The notes under the pieces: generated by a model
What the model was told of the DNA's origin: nothing
Seen by the model: the letters and a program-made list of their open reading frames with translations, nothing else
Database searches by the model: none
Shown: one piece after another, positions 27,098-35,696 of the stretch
How positions within the stretch are numbered: position 1 is the first letter of the stretch
How the letters are laid out: each line of letters opens with the position of its first letter
Program-made: the position numbers and the translations under genes
Assembly: GCA_041395325.1 (NCBI GenBank)
Contig: JAWLAT010000015.1
Location: 1-64,000, forward strand
Source of the DNA: JAWLAT01 sp041395325
GTDB lineage: Bacteria > Pseudomonadota > Gammaproteobacteria > Xanthomonadales > SZUA-5
Direction: 5' to 3'
Length of the DNA stretch: 64,000 nt

Positions 27098-29329
27098 TCA
27101 GTTCTGGATACGGATCGGAATCGGATAGTAGGCGCCCGAGAGCTCCGCCGCGTCGAACACATAGGTCTCGTTGCCGTAGCTGGGATGGCTGCGCCGCCCG
27201 CTGGGGGTCGTGGCGCGTACGTACAGCAGATAGTCGCCGTTCGGATGGCTGGTGGAATTGAAGTTCAGTCGATAGCGCCCCTGCGGCGCTGGCGCGTCGG
27301 CCGAGGTGGCCAGCTGCGCAACCACCTGCCCCGGCGGTGTGGCCGACCCTGCGGGGCGCAGGAAGACCTCGATCTGCGCGATGCCTTCGGTGCCGCCGGC
27401 GGCCCACAACTCGACGCTCGACACCGGCACCCGCATCAGCTGTCGCGCCCAGTTGGCCCAACTGCCGTTGCCCACCTCGATGTTCAGCGGCACCACACCG
27501 GAGACCGGCAAGGGGACCAGTGGATTGGCGCCGATCCACTGTGCCTGGCCGACTTCGGCCGCGCCAATCTCGGTCAGCCGCGCAGGCGGCCCGAGCTGCG
27601 GCAAACCACTGTGCAAGGGGAAGGGATGAATCGCCGCCGGATGTGTGTAGGCCGGTTCGCCGCCCGGCGGATAGAGCACCTCGACATGCACATTGAGCAG
27701 GCCGGCGTTCTCGATGTTGAAGCGGAACTGGTTGGTGCCCACCTGCAGCGGCGAGCTGCCGTTGCGCACCAGATCGCCGAGCTTGACCCGTACCGTATGT
27801 GGTACCCCCCAGGTCATCACGTCGGGGTTGCTTGGATTGGTGTTGTTCACCGGTGCTGGTGCCGGCAGCTGGACGCTGCCATTGACCTGGACGGTGTCGC
27901 CGGGCTGAACCGACAGCTGTGAGAAGTCCCCCATCTGGTAGGTCCAGACCAGCCACGCTTCGGCCACGTCACCATCGCGGAGCGGCCGCAGATCATCCGG
28001 AATCTGCACGCTGAAGGTCGGTGTCTCGCCGGCAAAGCGCGCCGCCTTCTGATAGTCCGTGCCGGCGATACGGGTGACGTAGTTGTGGGTAATGCGGTCG
28101 TCCACCACTGGCCCATCGAAACCGAAATTGTCCCAGTGGTGCAGGAAGTAGGGCACGCCGTCCTTGGGCGTGTTGTAGCCAAAATCCACCCACAACAACT
28201 CGTAGTCGGCCGGTGGCAATGCATAGGGCGCCAGTGGCGCGTCGATCAGCTGCCGCCCGTCGACCAGGATCCGCACATGATCGCTGCGCACGCGCAGATC
28301 GAAGCTGCGGCGGACATTGGTGATGGCCTGGCGACCTTCCCCTTCCATGTCCACAGCGGCCACTCGGTGGGAGGCCCCCTGCAGGTCGACGATCGACACG
28401 CTCAGCGATTGCCCTTGGGCGCGCAAACGCAGGATTCCCGCCGGTAGTCCCAGTGCGCCTTCCTCGTCGAAGAAGCTGGCATGGCCGGTCAGATCCGCCG
28501 AAATCGGGTTGAGGTCCAGATACCAGACCGAACGCGGACTCAGCAGCGAGTCCATGTCGAAGACGATGCGTCGCTCGGCCCCGGCCGCCAACCGCAGCTT
28601 GTGGCGGAAGCGCTGCGTGGTCTGCGATTTGTCGCCGGTGTTGTCGACACGGGTGCCGTTGACCGTGTGGGTGTGCAACTGGCCGTTGATGAAGAAGAGG
28701 TTGAAGCGCTCGTCGGTGGAGACCATCTGCGCGTTGTTCCAGTTGCGCTCGTCGGTCGGCCCCAGCGGCAGATTGAAGTCATCGAAAAAGGTCATGCTGC
28801 TGCGCAGGGCTGCCACCCGTTGGCCATTGCCGCCGGCAAAGCCGAGCTCGGCCCACTGCGTGCTGAGCTCACCGAGCGCATTCAGCCGGGCCACCTTCAA
28901 ACGATAGGGTCGATCATTGTCCAGCGGCTGCAACTGCACCCGGCGATTGCCGGTGACCAGCCAACTGGCGCCAGGTGGCAAGCCCGCCAGCACATTGGGC
29001 TGCGGCGCGCCGCTGTCCAGACAGGCTCCATGCGCAGCGTGGTCGGGTTCTGTCGGCACGACACTGGCGGTGGACTCCGGCCACCAGACCACGACGAAGC
29101 CGGCGTCGTCGTGTGGGTCACCGGACATCTCCCAGAACTGACCCCAGGGATTGTCGGCGTTGTAGTCCATCTCGACCGTCGCCACGCGGTCATCGCGCAA
29201 GACCTGCACGGTGGGCGCGGCCGGTAACACCGGCTCGAAGCCATCGGCATGGATCTGATCCTGCGCCGACGCTGGCATGGCCATCAGCAGCACAGCGACG
29301 GCGGCAAGCATCGCGATCATGCGGGCCAT
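27098..29329 (-). CDS. Large secreted protein with ADGFE tag, function unknown
   Basis: About 743 residues from the ATG at 29329, which has a GGAG ribosome site. The signal peptide MARMIAMLAAVAVLLMAMPASAQ is followed by DQIHADGFEP, a tag seen at the mature N-terminus of many secreted proteins in this bacterial group. The rest is beta-rich, with a concanavalin/lectin-like region (FFDDFNLPLGPTDERNWNN, HHWDNFGFDGP) and a C-terminal segment resembling an Ig-like or carbohydrate-binding domain. It could act on or bind polysaccharide. It is convergent with the PqqD-like gene, 25 bases away. Confidence 0.75.
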   Translation of the reverse strand: MARMIAMLAAVAVLLMAMPASAQDQIHADGFEPVLPAAPTVQVLRDDRVATVEMDYNADNPWGQFWEMSGDPHDDAGFVVVWWPESTASVVPTEPDHAAHGACLDSGAPQPNVLAGLPPGASWLVTGNRRVQLQPLDNDRPYRLKVARLNALGELSTQWAELGFAGGNGQRVAALRSSMTFFDDFNLPLGPTDERNWNNAQMVSTDERFNLFFINGQLHTHTVNGTRVDNTGDKSQTTQRFRHKLRLAAGAERRIVFDMDSLLSPRSVWYLDLNPISADLTGHASFFDEEGALGLPAGILRLRAQGQSLSVSIVDLQGASHRVAAVDMEGEGRQAITNVRRSFDLRVRSDHVRILVDGRQLIDAPLAPYALPPADYELLWVDFGYNTPKDGVPYFLHHWDNFGFDGPVVDDRITHNYVTRIAGTDYQKAARFAGETPTFSVQIPDDLRPLRDGDVAEAWLVWTYQMGDFSQLSVQPGDTVQVNGSVQLPAPAPVNNTNPSNPDVMTWGVPHTVRVKLGDLVRNGSSPLQVGTNQFRFNIENAGLLNVHVEVLYPPGGEPAYTHPAAIHPFPLHSGLPQLGPPARLTEIGAAEVGQAQWIGANPLVPLPVSGVVPLNIEVGNGSWANWARQLMRVPVSSVELWAAGGTEGIAQIEVFLRPAGSATPPGQVVAQLATSADAPAPQGRYRLNFNSTSHPNGDYLLYVRATTPSGRRSHPSYGNETYVFDAAELSGAYYPIPIRIQN

Positions 29330-29473
29330 GGCAGGCTCCGGCTGGCACGGTGGGCACCATGCTAGGCGTTGCGAAATCTTCCTGACTGCGACGATGACAA
29401 CGCTTTCCCGGCGCGTTCCGGCCACAAAGGCGCGCTTCGTCACATTCCGGACAAGTGACTCGGACTATCGCCC

Positions 29474-30541
29474 TCAGCGCTCGGCGCCGTCCGTGCGGTA
29501 GCTGCAGATCTCCAGCCCGAAACCATGCAAGGCAGTGAAGTGCCGTGGCGTACCCAGCACGTCCAGCCGCTGCAGGCCCAGGTCACGCAGGATCTGCGCA
29601 CCGATGCCCGATTCGCGCCAGGCCGGCATCCCGCTGGACGCAGGCGCGAGCTGATCCGGATTGGAGCGGGTCAAGGCCAGCTGCGCCAGTCGCTGATCGT
29701 CGTCGGCGTGCCCGCCCAGCACCAGCAGCACGCCCTCGTCGGCCGCCGCGATCGTCGCCATGGCTTCGCGCAGCGAACCACCGAAGGCCCCATGTTCGAT
29801 CGCCAGTACATCGCTCCACCAGTTCTGCGCCTGCACGCGCACCAGGCAGGGTCGATCCGCGCTGGGCTGACCGCGAACCAGCGCGTAGTGCTGCTGATGG
29901 CCGGACTGATCCCGATAGACGACAAGTTGGAAGTCGCCGTGGGCGGTCTGCACCGGTTGTTCGGCCACCCGCTGGACGGTGCGTTCGGTGCGCAAGCGGT
30001 GCGCAATCAGTGCCTCGATGGTGCCGATCTTCAGTTCGTGCTGACGGGCAAATTCCAGCAGCTCGGGCGTGCGCGCCATGCTGCCGTCTTCGCTCATGAT
30101 CTCGACCAGCACGCCAGCCGGCTCCAGCCCGGCCAACAAGGCCAGATCGACGGCTGCCTCGGTGTGACCGGCACGTGTCAGCACACCGCCCGGCTGCGCC
30201 ATCAACGGGAAGATGTGGCCCGGCTGGACCAGATCCGACGCCCGCGCATCAGGCTGCACCGCGGTGCGGATCGTGTGGGCCCGGTCATAGGCCGAAATGC
30301 CGGTGGTCACGCCTTCGGCGGCCTCGATCGACAGCGTGAAGGCGGTGCCATGCGGGCTGCGGTTGTCGCGCACCATCAGCGGCAAATCCAGCTGCCGGCA
30401 ACGCTCCCTTGTCAGCGCCAGACAGATCAGGCCCCGCGCATGCCGCGCCATGAAGTTGATGTCTTCCGGCCGCACCTTGGCCGCGGCCATGATGATGTCA
30501 CCCTCGTTCTCGCGATCCTCGTCGTCAAGGATCACCACCAT
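29474..30541 (-). CDS. ribB: 3,4-dihydroxy-2-butanone 4-phosphate synthase with degenerate GTP cyclohydrolase II-like domain
   Basis: 355 residues from the ATG at 30541, but the likely original start was about 18 codons earlier: the frame continues upstream as FNSPDDILADIAAGRM until it meets a repeat array at 30595, with no ATG, GTG or TTG. The RibB domain has DDEDRENEGDI, RSPHGTAF and RAGHTEAAVD intact. The C-terminal 150 residues resemble GTP cyclohydrolase II but lack its zinc cysteines, as is common in gammaproteobacterial RibB-X proteins. It makes the four-carbon unit of riboflavin. Confidence 0.9.
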   Translation of the reverse strand: MVVILDDEDRENEGDIIMAAAKVRPEDINFMARHARGLICLALTRERCRQLDLPLMVRDNRSPHGTAFTLSIEAAEGVTTGISAYDRAHTIRTAVQPDARASDLVQPGHIFPLMAQPGGVLTRAGHTEAAVDLALLAGLEPAGVLVEIMSEDGSMARTPELLEFARQHELKIGTIEALIAHRLRTERTVQRVAEQPVQTAHGDFQLVVYRDQSGHQQHYALVRGQPSADRPCLVRVQAQNWWSDVLAIEHGAFGGSLREAMATIAAADEGVLLVLGGHADDDQRLAQLALTRSNPDQLAPASSGMPAWRESGIGAQILRDLGLQRLDVLGTPRHFTALHGFGLEICSYRTDGAER

Positions 30542-30594
30542 GCGGCCAGCCGCGATGTCGGCGAGGATGTCGTCAGGGGAGTTGAAGGTGGTCA

Positions 30595-30621
30595 GGGCTG
30601 AGGGCCTAGGGTTGAGGGGTC
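30595..30621. repeat. Left arm of a heptad inverted repeat at the ribB 5' end
   Basis: Units of GGGCTGA/GGGCCTA type on the + strand. It matches the reverse complement of 30792-30818 at 26 of 27 bases. Its edge coincides with the CTG codon 18 codons upstream of the ATG used for ribB. Confidence 0.8.
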
Positions 30622-30791
30622 AGGGAAAAGCTCGCATCGGAAGGCAAACGGCAGAACCGCGACTGCTGTGCAGTCTGTCAGAAGCTCTCACCACAAGTGG
30701 ACCGATGCTCAGATTGTCCGACGGCAGCAAGACCTCGGGCAATGCGAGCGACGCAAAGCGCTGAACGGAGCAGCAGGTCAGGATCGCACCA

Positions 30792-30818
30792 GACCCCTCA
30801 GCCCTAGGCCCTCAGCCC
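30792..30818. repeat. Right arm of the same inverted repeat, after the aldehyde dehydrogenase gene
   Basis: Inverted copy of 30595-30621. The roughly 170 bases between the arms hold no recognised gene. The arm ends ten bases from the aldehyde dehydrogenase stop codon. Confidence 0.8.
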
Positions 30819-30827
30819 CAAGCTCAC

Positions 30828-32261
30828 TCAAGCATCCCTTATCACCAGCAACCGAATCTCCGTCATGTCCTCGATGGCGAACTTCACGCCTTCGCGGCCG
30901 AGGCCGGAGTCCTTGACGCCGCCGTAGGGCATGTTGTCCACACGCCAGGAGGGGACGTCGCCGACAACCACGCCACCGACGTCCAGATGATCCCAGGCGC
31001 GCATGGCCTTGCGCAGGTCGTGGGTGAAGATGCCGGCCTGCAGGCCGAAGTCGCTGTCGTTGATGCGCTGGACCACGTCGTCGAAGTCGGTGAAGCGGCT
31101 GAGGATGGCGACCGGACCGAAGGCTTCCTGGCAGCTGACCGCCTGATCACCGGGCACATTCTCCAGCAGCGTGGCTTCGAGCATCGCGCCGTCACGGCGA
31201 CCGCCGCAGAGCAGCGTGGCGCCGGCCGCGACGGCCGACTGGATCCAGCCTTCCAGCCGCTTGGCCTCGCTCTCGGCGATCATCGGACCGATGAAGGTCT
31301 GTTCGTCCTTGGGATCCCCCATCGGCAGCGCCTTGACCGCTTCGACCAGCTTCAGCTTGACGGCGTCGTAGAGCGCATCGTGGACCATGATGCGCTGCAC
31401 GCTGATGCAGCTCTGGCCAGACTGGTAGAAAGCGCCAAAGACGATGCGCTCGACCACCTTGTCGAGCTGCTCGCCCTGATCGGCATCGACCACGCAGGCG
31501 GCATTGCCACCCAGTTCCAGCACCACCTTCTTCTTGCCGGCCTTGGCCTTCAGCTCCCAGCCCACGCCCGGCGAGCCGGTGAAGGAGAGCAGCTTGAGGC
31601 GCTCGTCCTCGGTGAACAGATCGGCGCCGTCGCGCGAACAGGGCAGGATCGAGAAACTGCCCTTGGGCAGATCGGTCTCGGCCAGCACCTCGCCAATTAT
31701 CAACGCGCCGATTGGGGTACGGCTGGCGGGCTTCATGACCCAGGTGCAGCCCGCAGCAATCGCCGGCGCGATCTTGTGCGCCGCAAGATTCAACGGAAAG
31801 TTGAACGGTGAGATCAGTGAGCAGGGCCCGATCGGCACCCGCTTCCACATGCCGCGATAACCCTTGGCCCGCGGCGCGATCTCCAGGTTCATCACCTCAC
31901 CGCCACCGCGCACCGCCTCTTCGGCGCCGACCCGGAAGGTGTCGATCAGCCGCGAAACTTCGCCGCGAGCGTCCTTGATCGGCTTGCCGGCCTCGATGCA
32001 CAAGGCCAGCGCGATTTCCTCGAAGCGCTCGGAAAAGCGCTTGACGCAGTGGTTGAGCACATCCTGGCGCGCGTAGGGCGGCATCGCCGCCATCGCCTCC
32101 TGCGCCGCCACCGCAGCGGCAATGGCCTGGTCGATGACCTTGGCATCGGCCAGCGCCACCCGCGTCGCCACCTCACCGCTGTACTTGTCGGTCACCGCCA
32201 GATCGGTGTTGGGGCTGTGGGCCTCGTTGGCGAGGTAGTAGGGGTAGGTGGGTTTGAGCAT
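30828..32261 (-). CDS. Aldehyde dehydrogenase family protein
   Basis: 477 residues from the ATG at 32261, with a GAGGT ribosome site. Family motifs: SPFNFPLNLAAHKIAPA, GSPGVGWELK, the general-base Glu in LELGGNA, and catalytic Cys in YQSGQSCISVQR. It oxidises an aldehyde with NAD(P); the substrate is unknown. It follows the acetolactate synthase gene, from which it is now separated by a repeat-bounded four-helix-bundle gene. Confidence 0.93.
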   Translation of the reverse strand: MLKPTYPYYLANEAHSPNTDLAVTDKYSGEVATRVALADAKVIDQAIAAAVAAQEAMAAMPPYARQDVLNHCVKRFSERFEEIALALCIEAGKPIKDARGEVSRLIDTFRVGAEEAVRGGGEVMNLEIAPRAKGYRGMWKRVPIGPCSLISPFNFPLNLAAHKIAPAIAAGCTWVMKPASRTPIGALIIGEVLAETDLPKGSFSILPCSRDGADLFTEDERLKLLSFTGSPGVGWELKAKAGKKKVVLELGGNAACVVDADQGEQLDKVVERIVFGAFYQSGQSCISVQRIMVHDALYDAVKLKLVEAVKALPMGDPKDEQTFIGPMIAESEAKRLEGWIQSAVAAGATLLCGGRRDGAMLEATLLENVPGDQAVSCQEAFGPVAILSRFTDFDDVVQRINDSDFGLQAGIFTHDLRKAMRAWDHLDVGGVVVGDVPSWRVDNMPYGGVKDSGLGREGVKFAIEDMTEIRLLVIRDA

Positions 32262-32278
32262 CGGGATTACCTCGAAGT

Positions 32279-32773
32279 TCAGGGCTGAGGGCTCAGGGCT
32301 GAGGGGTCAGGGAGCGCGGCGGTCGCTTCGTCCCAAGTTCCGTAGCCTGCCTTGCCTTCGCCGATTCCTAGATTGGCGCGAAGACTGCGTTCAATTGCAC
32401 GCAGCATTCGCCCCGTTTCACTTGCAAGATTGTTGCACTGCTCAACAGCTTTGGGCTCGATAAAACCAAGCCGCAGACAGAGTTCTATCTGGGTTTCGAG
32501 TTCCGCCAGCGACCCACAAGCAATTGCTACATGGCGCGCGTACTCACGGGTACTTCGTCTCTCGTGGCCTTCGGCGATATTTGATGGCACCGACACGGCA
32601 GAACGCTTGATTTGCCGTGCCAGTCCAAAGCGCTCATCGTTCGGCAGCGCCGCTGCGAGCGAATAGGCCTCAACCGCGAGTTCCATCGCTCGCTGCCAAA
32701 CCATCAGATCGCTGAACGACCTGACCGGAACCGATCCTTGCTCCCGGTCGCCTCGGTGCTTCCAGGTCGCCAC
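32279..32773 (-). CDS. Four-helix-bundle (IVS/S23-type) protein inside heptad inverted repeats
   Basis: 164 residues from the GTG at 32773. The core FSDLMVWQRAMELAVEAYSL, ERFGLARQIKRSAVSVPSNI and AEGHERRST identifies the four-helix-bundle family (TIGR02436) first seen in 23S rRNA intervening sequences. Both ends of the gene lie inside the flanking arrays: the right arm supplies the GAGGG ribosome site and the GTG, and the left arm supplies the last codons (SALSPQP) and the stop. Function unknown; relatives occur as accessory factors of diversity-generating retroelements and as rRNA insertions. Confidence 0.88.
   Translation of the reverse strand: MATWKHRGDREQGSVPVRSFSDLMVWQRAMELAVEAYSLAAALPNDERFGLARQIKRSAVSVPSNIAEGHERRSTREYARHVAIACGSLAELETQIELCLRLGFIEPKAVEQCNNLASETGRMLRAIERSLRANLGIGEGKAGYGTWDEATAALPDPSALSPQP
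32281..32312. repeat. Left inverted arm of the four-helix-bundle cassette
   Basis: GGGCTGA/GGGCTCA heptads on the + strand. The 32 bases match the reverse complement of 32773-32804 at about 30 positions, the first 25 without mismatch. It forms the 3' end of the four-helix-bundle gene and lies 20 bases from the aldehyde dehydrogenase start. Confidence 0.85.
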
Positions 32774-32804
32774 TCTGATCCCTCAGCCCTGAGCCCTCAG
32801 CCCT
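32773..32804. repeat. Right inverted arm of the four-helix-bundle cassette
   Basis: Inverted copy of 32281-32312. It provides the ribosome site and GTG start of the four-helix-bundle gene, and its outer edge falls in the stop codon of the acetolactate synthase gene. Confidence 0.85.
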
Positions 32805-34443
32805 AAACAGCCGCACTCAACTGCTTGATCTCATTGTTGAGAATCCGATCGTTGTCCGAGTAATCGATCGGCACGTCGATCAGATGCACGCCGTGGGTGT
32901 CGATGCAGTGCTGCAGGATGCGGTCGAAGTCGTCGGCGGAGGTGGGGCGGTGGCCCTTGGCGCCGTAGGACTCGGCGTACTTGACGAAGTCCGGGTTGCC
33001 CATGTCCATGCCGAAGTTGGCGAAGTTCATGTTGGCCTGCTTCCACTTGATCATGCCGTAGGCGTTGTCGCGCAGCAGCAGAATCGTGATGTGCTGCTTC
33101 AGGCGGACCGCCGTCTCGATCTCCTGGCTGTTCATCATGAATCCGCCGTCACCGGCCACGGCCACCACCGGACGGTCGGGATAGACCATTGCCGCGGCCA
33201 TGGCGCTGGGCAGGCCGGCACCCATCGTTGCCAGCGCGTTGTCCAGCAACAGCGTGTTGGGCTGACGGCAGCGGTAATAGCGGGCGAACCAGATCTTGTA
33301 CATGCCGTTGTCCAGGCACAGGATGCCGTTGTCGGGCATCACCTTGCGGACATCGGCCACCAGCCGCTGCGGGTAGATCGGGAAGCGCTCGTCATCCTTG
33401 CCCTCGTCCAGATGGGCGTTCATGGCGGCGCGGACCTTGTCGAAATAGGCGAAGTCCCAATGCGGCTGCTTGTCCAGCTTCTCCTTCATCTGCCAGACCG
33501 AGTTGGCGATGTCGCCGATCACTTCCAGCTGCGGGAAGTAGACGGTATCGACCTCGGCACCGAAGAAGTTGACGTGGATGACCGTGCGACGACCTTCCTT
33601 CATGAAGAACGGCGGCTTTTCGATCACATCGTGGCCGCAGTTGATGATGCAGTCGGCCTTCTCGATGGCGCGATGCACGAAGTCGCCATCGGACAGCGTG
33701 GTGTTGCCCAGCCACAGCGGGTGATCCTCGTTGACCACGCCCTTGCCCATCTGCGTGGTGACGAAGGGAATGCCCAGCTTGTCGACAAACTCGTTGAGCA
33801 TCTTGCTGGTCAGCTTGCGGTTGGCGCCGGCGCCGATCAGCAACAGCGGATGGCTGGCCTGGCGAATCGCGTCGACCGCGCGCGAGATGGCCTTTTCGTC
33901 GGCGATCGGCCGGCGATGCAGGCTGGCCTTGATCAGGCCGACATCCGAATGCTCGTCGGCGATGTCCTCGGGCAGTTCCAGATGCACCGCACCCGGACGC
34001 TCTTCCTCGGCGCGGCGGAAGGCTTCACGAATGCGCGCCGGGATGTTGTCGGCCGAAACGATCTGCTTGGTGTACTTGGTCAGCGGCTTCATCATGTCGA
34101 CGATGTCGACGATCTGAAAATGGCCCTGCTTGGAGGCCTTGACCGGCTTCTGGCCGGTGACCATCAGCATCGGCATCGCACCGAGCTGGGCATAGGCTGC
34201 GCAGGTCACGAAGTTGGTCGCGCCCGGACCGAGTGTGGCCAGACAGACACCGGTCTTGCCGGTCAGGCGACCGACCGTGGCGGCCATGAAGCCGGCGCCC
34301 TGCTCATGGCGAGTCAGGATCAGCTGGATCTTTGAAGTGCGCAGCGATTCCAGCAGGTCGAGATTCTCCTCGCCTGGAATGCCGAAGATCCACTCAACCC
34401 CTTCCGCCTCGAGTGCCCGTACGAACAGATCCGACGCCTTCAT
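32803..34443 (-). CDS. Acetolactate synthase large subunit (catabolic AlsS-like)
   Basis: 546 residues from the ATG at 34443 after a strong AGAGGGGAAG ribosome site. The TPP-enzyme pattern is clear: GIPGEENLDL, catalytic Glu in RHEQGAGFMA, a GDGGFMMNSQEIETA TPP motif and NNNAYGMIKW-like segment DNAYGMIKWKQ. It condenses two pyruvates to acetolactate. No small regulatory subunit gene is next to it, which with the sequence suggests the catabolic/FAD-independent type. The aldehyde dehydrogenase gene lies downstream. Confidence 0.88.
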   Translation of the reverse strand: MKASDLFVRALEAEGVEWIFGIPGEENLDLLESLRTSKIQLILTRHEQGAGFMAATVGRLTGKTGVCLATLGPGATNFVTCAAYAQLGAMPMLMVTGQKPVKASKQGHFQIVDIVDMMKPLTKYTKQIVSADNIPARIREAFRRAEEERPGAVHLELPEDIADEHSDVGLIKASLHRRPIADEKAISRAVDAIRQASHPLLLIGAGANRKLTSKMLNEFVDKLGIPFVTTQMGKGVVNEDHPLWLGNTTLSDGDFVHRAIEKADCIINCGHDVIEKPPFFMKEGRRTVIHVNFFGAEVDTVYFPQLEVIGDIANSVWQMKEKLDKQPHWDFAYFDKVRAAMNAHLDEGKDDERFPIYPQRLVADVRKVMPDNGILCLDNGMYKIWFARYYRCRQPNTLLLDNALATMGAGLPSAMAAAMVYPDRPVVAVAGDGGFMMNSQEIETAVRLKQHITILLLRDNAYGMIKWKQANMNFANFGMDMGNPDFVKYAESYGAKGHRPTSADDFDRILQHCIDTHGVHLIDVPIDYSDNDRILNNEIKQLSAAV

Positions 34444-34560
34444 GGCTTCCCCTCTTTGCTGTGATGGATGTCACGCTTGCCCCCAAGAGGCCCGATTGTG
34501 GTCCTCCCTTCAAGACAGGGTCAATCGCGATGACCTCCGGATTGACGGTTGCGGGCCACG

Positions 34561-34799
34561 CTAGTCGATCGGCAGGTTGTCGGTGAATGCTTCCGGTGCG
34601 TTGGCACGCATCGGTTCGCGGTCCACACCCAGTACCAGCAGGCAGACGACCGCGCCGGCCAGGGGCAGGATCCAGACCAGCAGCAACTGGGCCAGCTTCT
34701 CCGATCCGCTGCACAGCGGATTAGAATCTGCCAGGTCGCCAGCAGATCGAGCAGCAGCGCCGTTACCAACGCAACAACGATCGCCGTGTACCAGTTCAT
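34561..34799 (-). pseudogene. Small two-helix membrane protein gene with a frameshift
   Basis: From the ATG at 34799 (GGAGGT ribosome site) the frame encodes a first membrane helix, WYTAIVVALVTALLLDLLA. The conserved continuation SEKLAQLLLVWILPLAG, a second helix ending VLGVD and NLPID, lies in another frame that stops at 34561. A one-base slip near 34715-34735 would rejoin them. It could be a true pseudogene or a sequencing error. Function unknown. Confidence 0.6.
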
Positions 34800-34950
34800 C
34801 GGCACCTCCATGGTCAGCACTCCGCGGTGGCACAGACCATCGCACGGCCGCCGGAGGCGGACAACACGGCGCAGCCGGGACGAACCACGCTGGCCCGGCA
34901 CCCCTTGGCCCCGTAGACTGCGCGCCGTTCATTGGCGCCGGGATCAACCT

Positions 34951-35367
34951 ATGGCCCACGAGGGCTATCAACGCAGGGCCGAGGCGAGCAGCGCCAGCCC
35001 GCGCCACTTCGGCTGGCTGCTGGCGGTCGTGTTTGCCGTGGCCGCTGCGCAGACCGCATGGAAGGGCCACAGCGCCTGGCCGGCCTGGATCGCCGCCAGT
35101 GCCGTGGCCGCCGGTATCGGCTGGCTGCGACCGGCCTGGCTGGCGTGGCCGCTGCGCGGCTGGATGGCGCTAGGTCATTTGCTTGGCCGCATCGTCAATC
35201 CGCTGCTGCTGGGGCTGATGTTCGGTCTGCTGTTCGTACCACTGGCGCTGTGGTTTCGCCTGATCGGTCGCGATGCCTTGCGTCGCCGCCTGAACCCGGA
35301 TGCGGCCAGCTACTGGATCGACCGCGAACCCCAGGAACTCGGCGCCCGCATGCGCCGTCCATTCTGA
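34951..35367 (+). CDS. SxtJ-family membrane protein
   Basis: 138 residues from the ATG at 34951. Two to three membrane segments are visible: FGWLLAVVFAVAAAQTAW, AWIAASAVAAGIGWL, and NPLLLGLMFGLLFVPLALW. It resembles SxtJ of the saxitoxin cluster, which lies next to a carbamoyltransferase. Members of this family occur with DUF5989 and a NodU/SxtI carbamoyltransferase in many bacteria, as here. The precise role is unknown; perhaps it anchors the enzyme or handles a lipid-linked substrate. Confidence 0.8.
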   Translation: MAHEGYQRRAEASSASPRHFGWLLAVVFAVAAAQTAWKGHSAWPAWIAASAVAAGIGWLRPAWLAWPLRGWMALGHLLGRIVNPLLLGLMFGLLFVPLALWFRLIGRDALRRRLNPDAASYWIDREPQELGARMRRPF

Positions 35368-35390
35368 AACACACGGCAGGAGCACCGGCG

Positions 35391-35534
35391 TTGCTGAAGG
35401 ATCTGTGGGATTTCCTGCGCGAACGAAAAAAGTTCTGGCTGCTGCCGATCGTACTGTCGATGCTGCTGCTCGGCGCCCTGCTGGTGTTCACCAAGGGCTC
35501 GGTGCTGGCACCGCTGATTTACACCTTGTTTTGA
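35391..35534 (+). CDS. DUF5989 small membrane protein
   Basis: 47 residues from a TTG at 35391, with a GGCAGGAG ribosome site eight bases upstream. The sequence has an aromatic/charged amphipathic start (LWDFLRERKKFW), then one membrane helix and the ending SVLAPLIYTLF. DUF5989 proteins are consistently next to SxtJ and NodU-like carbamoyltransferases. It lies 23 bases after the SxtJ gene. Confidence 0.8.
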   Translation: MLKDLWDFLRERKKFWLLPIVLSMLLLGALLVFTKGSVLAPLIYTLF

Positions 35535-35563
35535 GTTCCAGTGTCCAGTTCCCGTTCCAGTTT
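35534..35563. repeat. Left arm of a second type of inverted repeat (CCAGTTC units)
   Basis: GTTCCAGTGTCCAGTTCCCG-type sequence. Its reverse complement matches 35657-35686; the best 23-base stretch agrees at 21 positions. It begins exactly at the DUF5989 stop codon. Confidence 0.7.
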
Positions 35564-35656
35564 GAACCGGCAATCTTGATGCCCTCTGGCAGCGGTGTCC
35601 GCAGGCACTCAACCGCGTTCGTTCTGCGCTAGGAGCAATACGAATGGCGAGAAGGC

Positions 35657-35686
35657 AACTGGCAACTGGAACTGGCCACTGGAACT
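35657..35686. repeat. Right arm of the CCAGTTC-type inverted repeat
   Basis: Inverted partner of 35534-35563, ending ten bases before the carbamoyltransferase ATG. The 93 bases between the arms carry an AGGAG and an ATG at 35644 that would give only a 14-residue peptide, possibly the remnant of a lost gene. Confidence 0.7.
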
Positions 35687-35696
35687 GACCTGACCC

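Noticed and set aside
32281..32312. Heptad arm taken as a simple terminator
   Set aside because: The arm alone is not self-complementary as a tight hairpin; its partner is about 460 bases away, across a gene.
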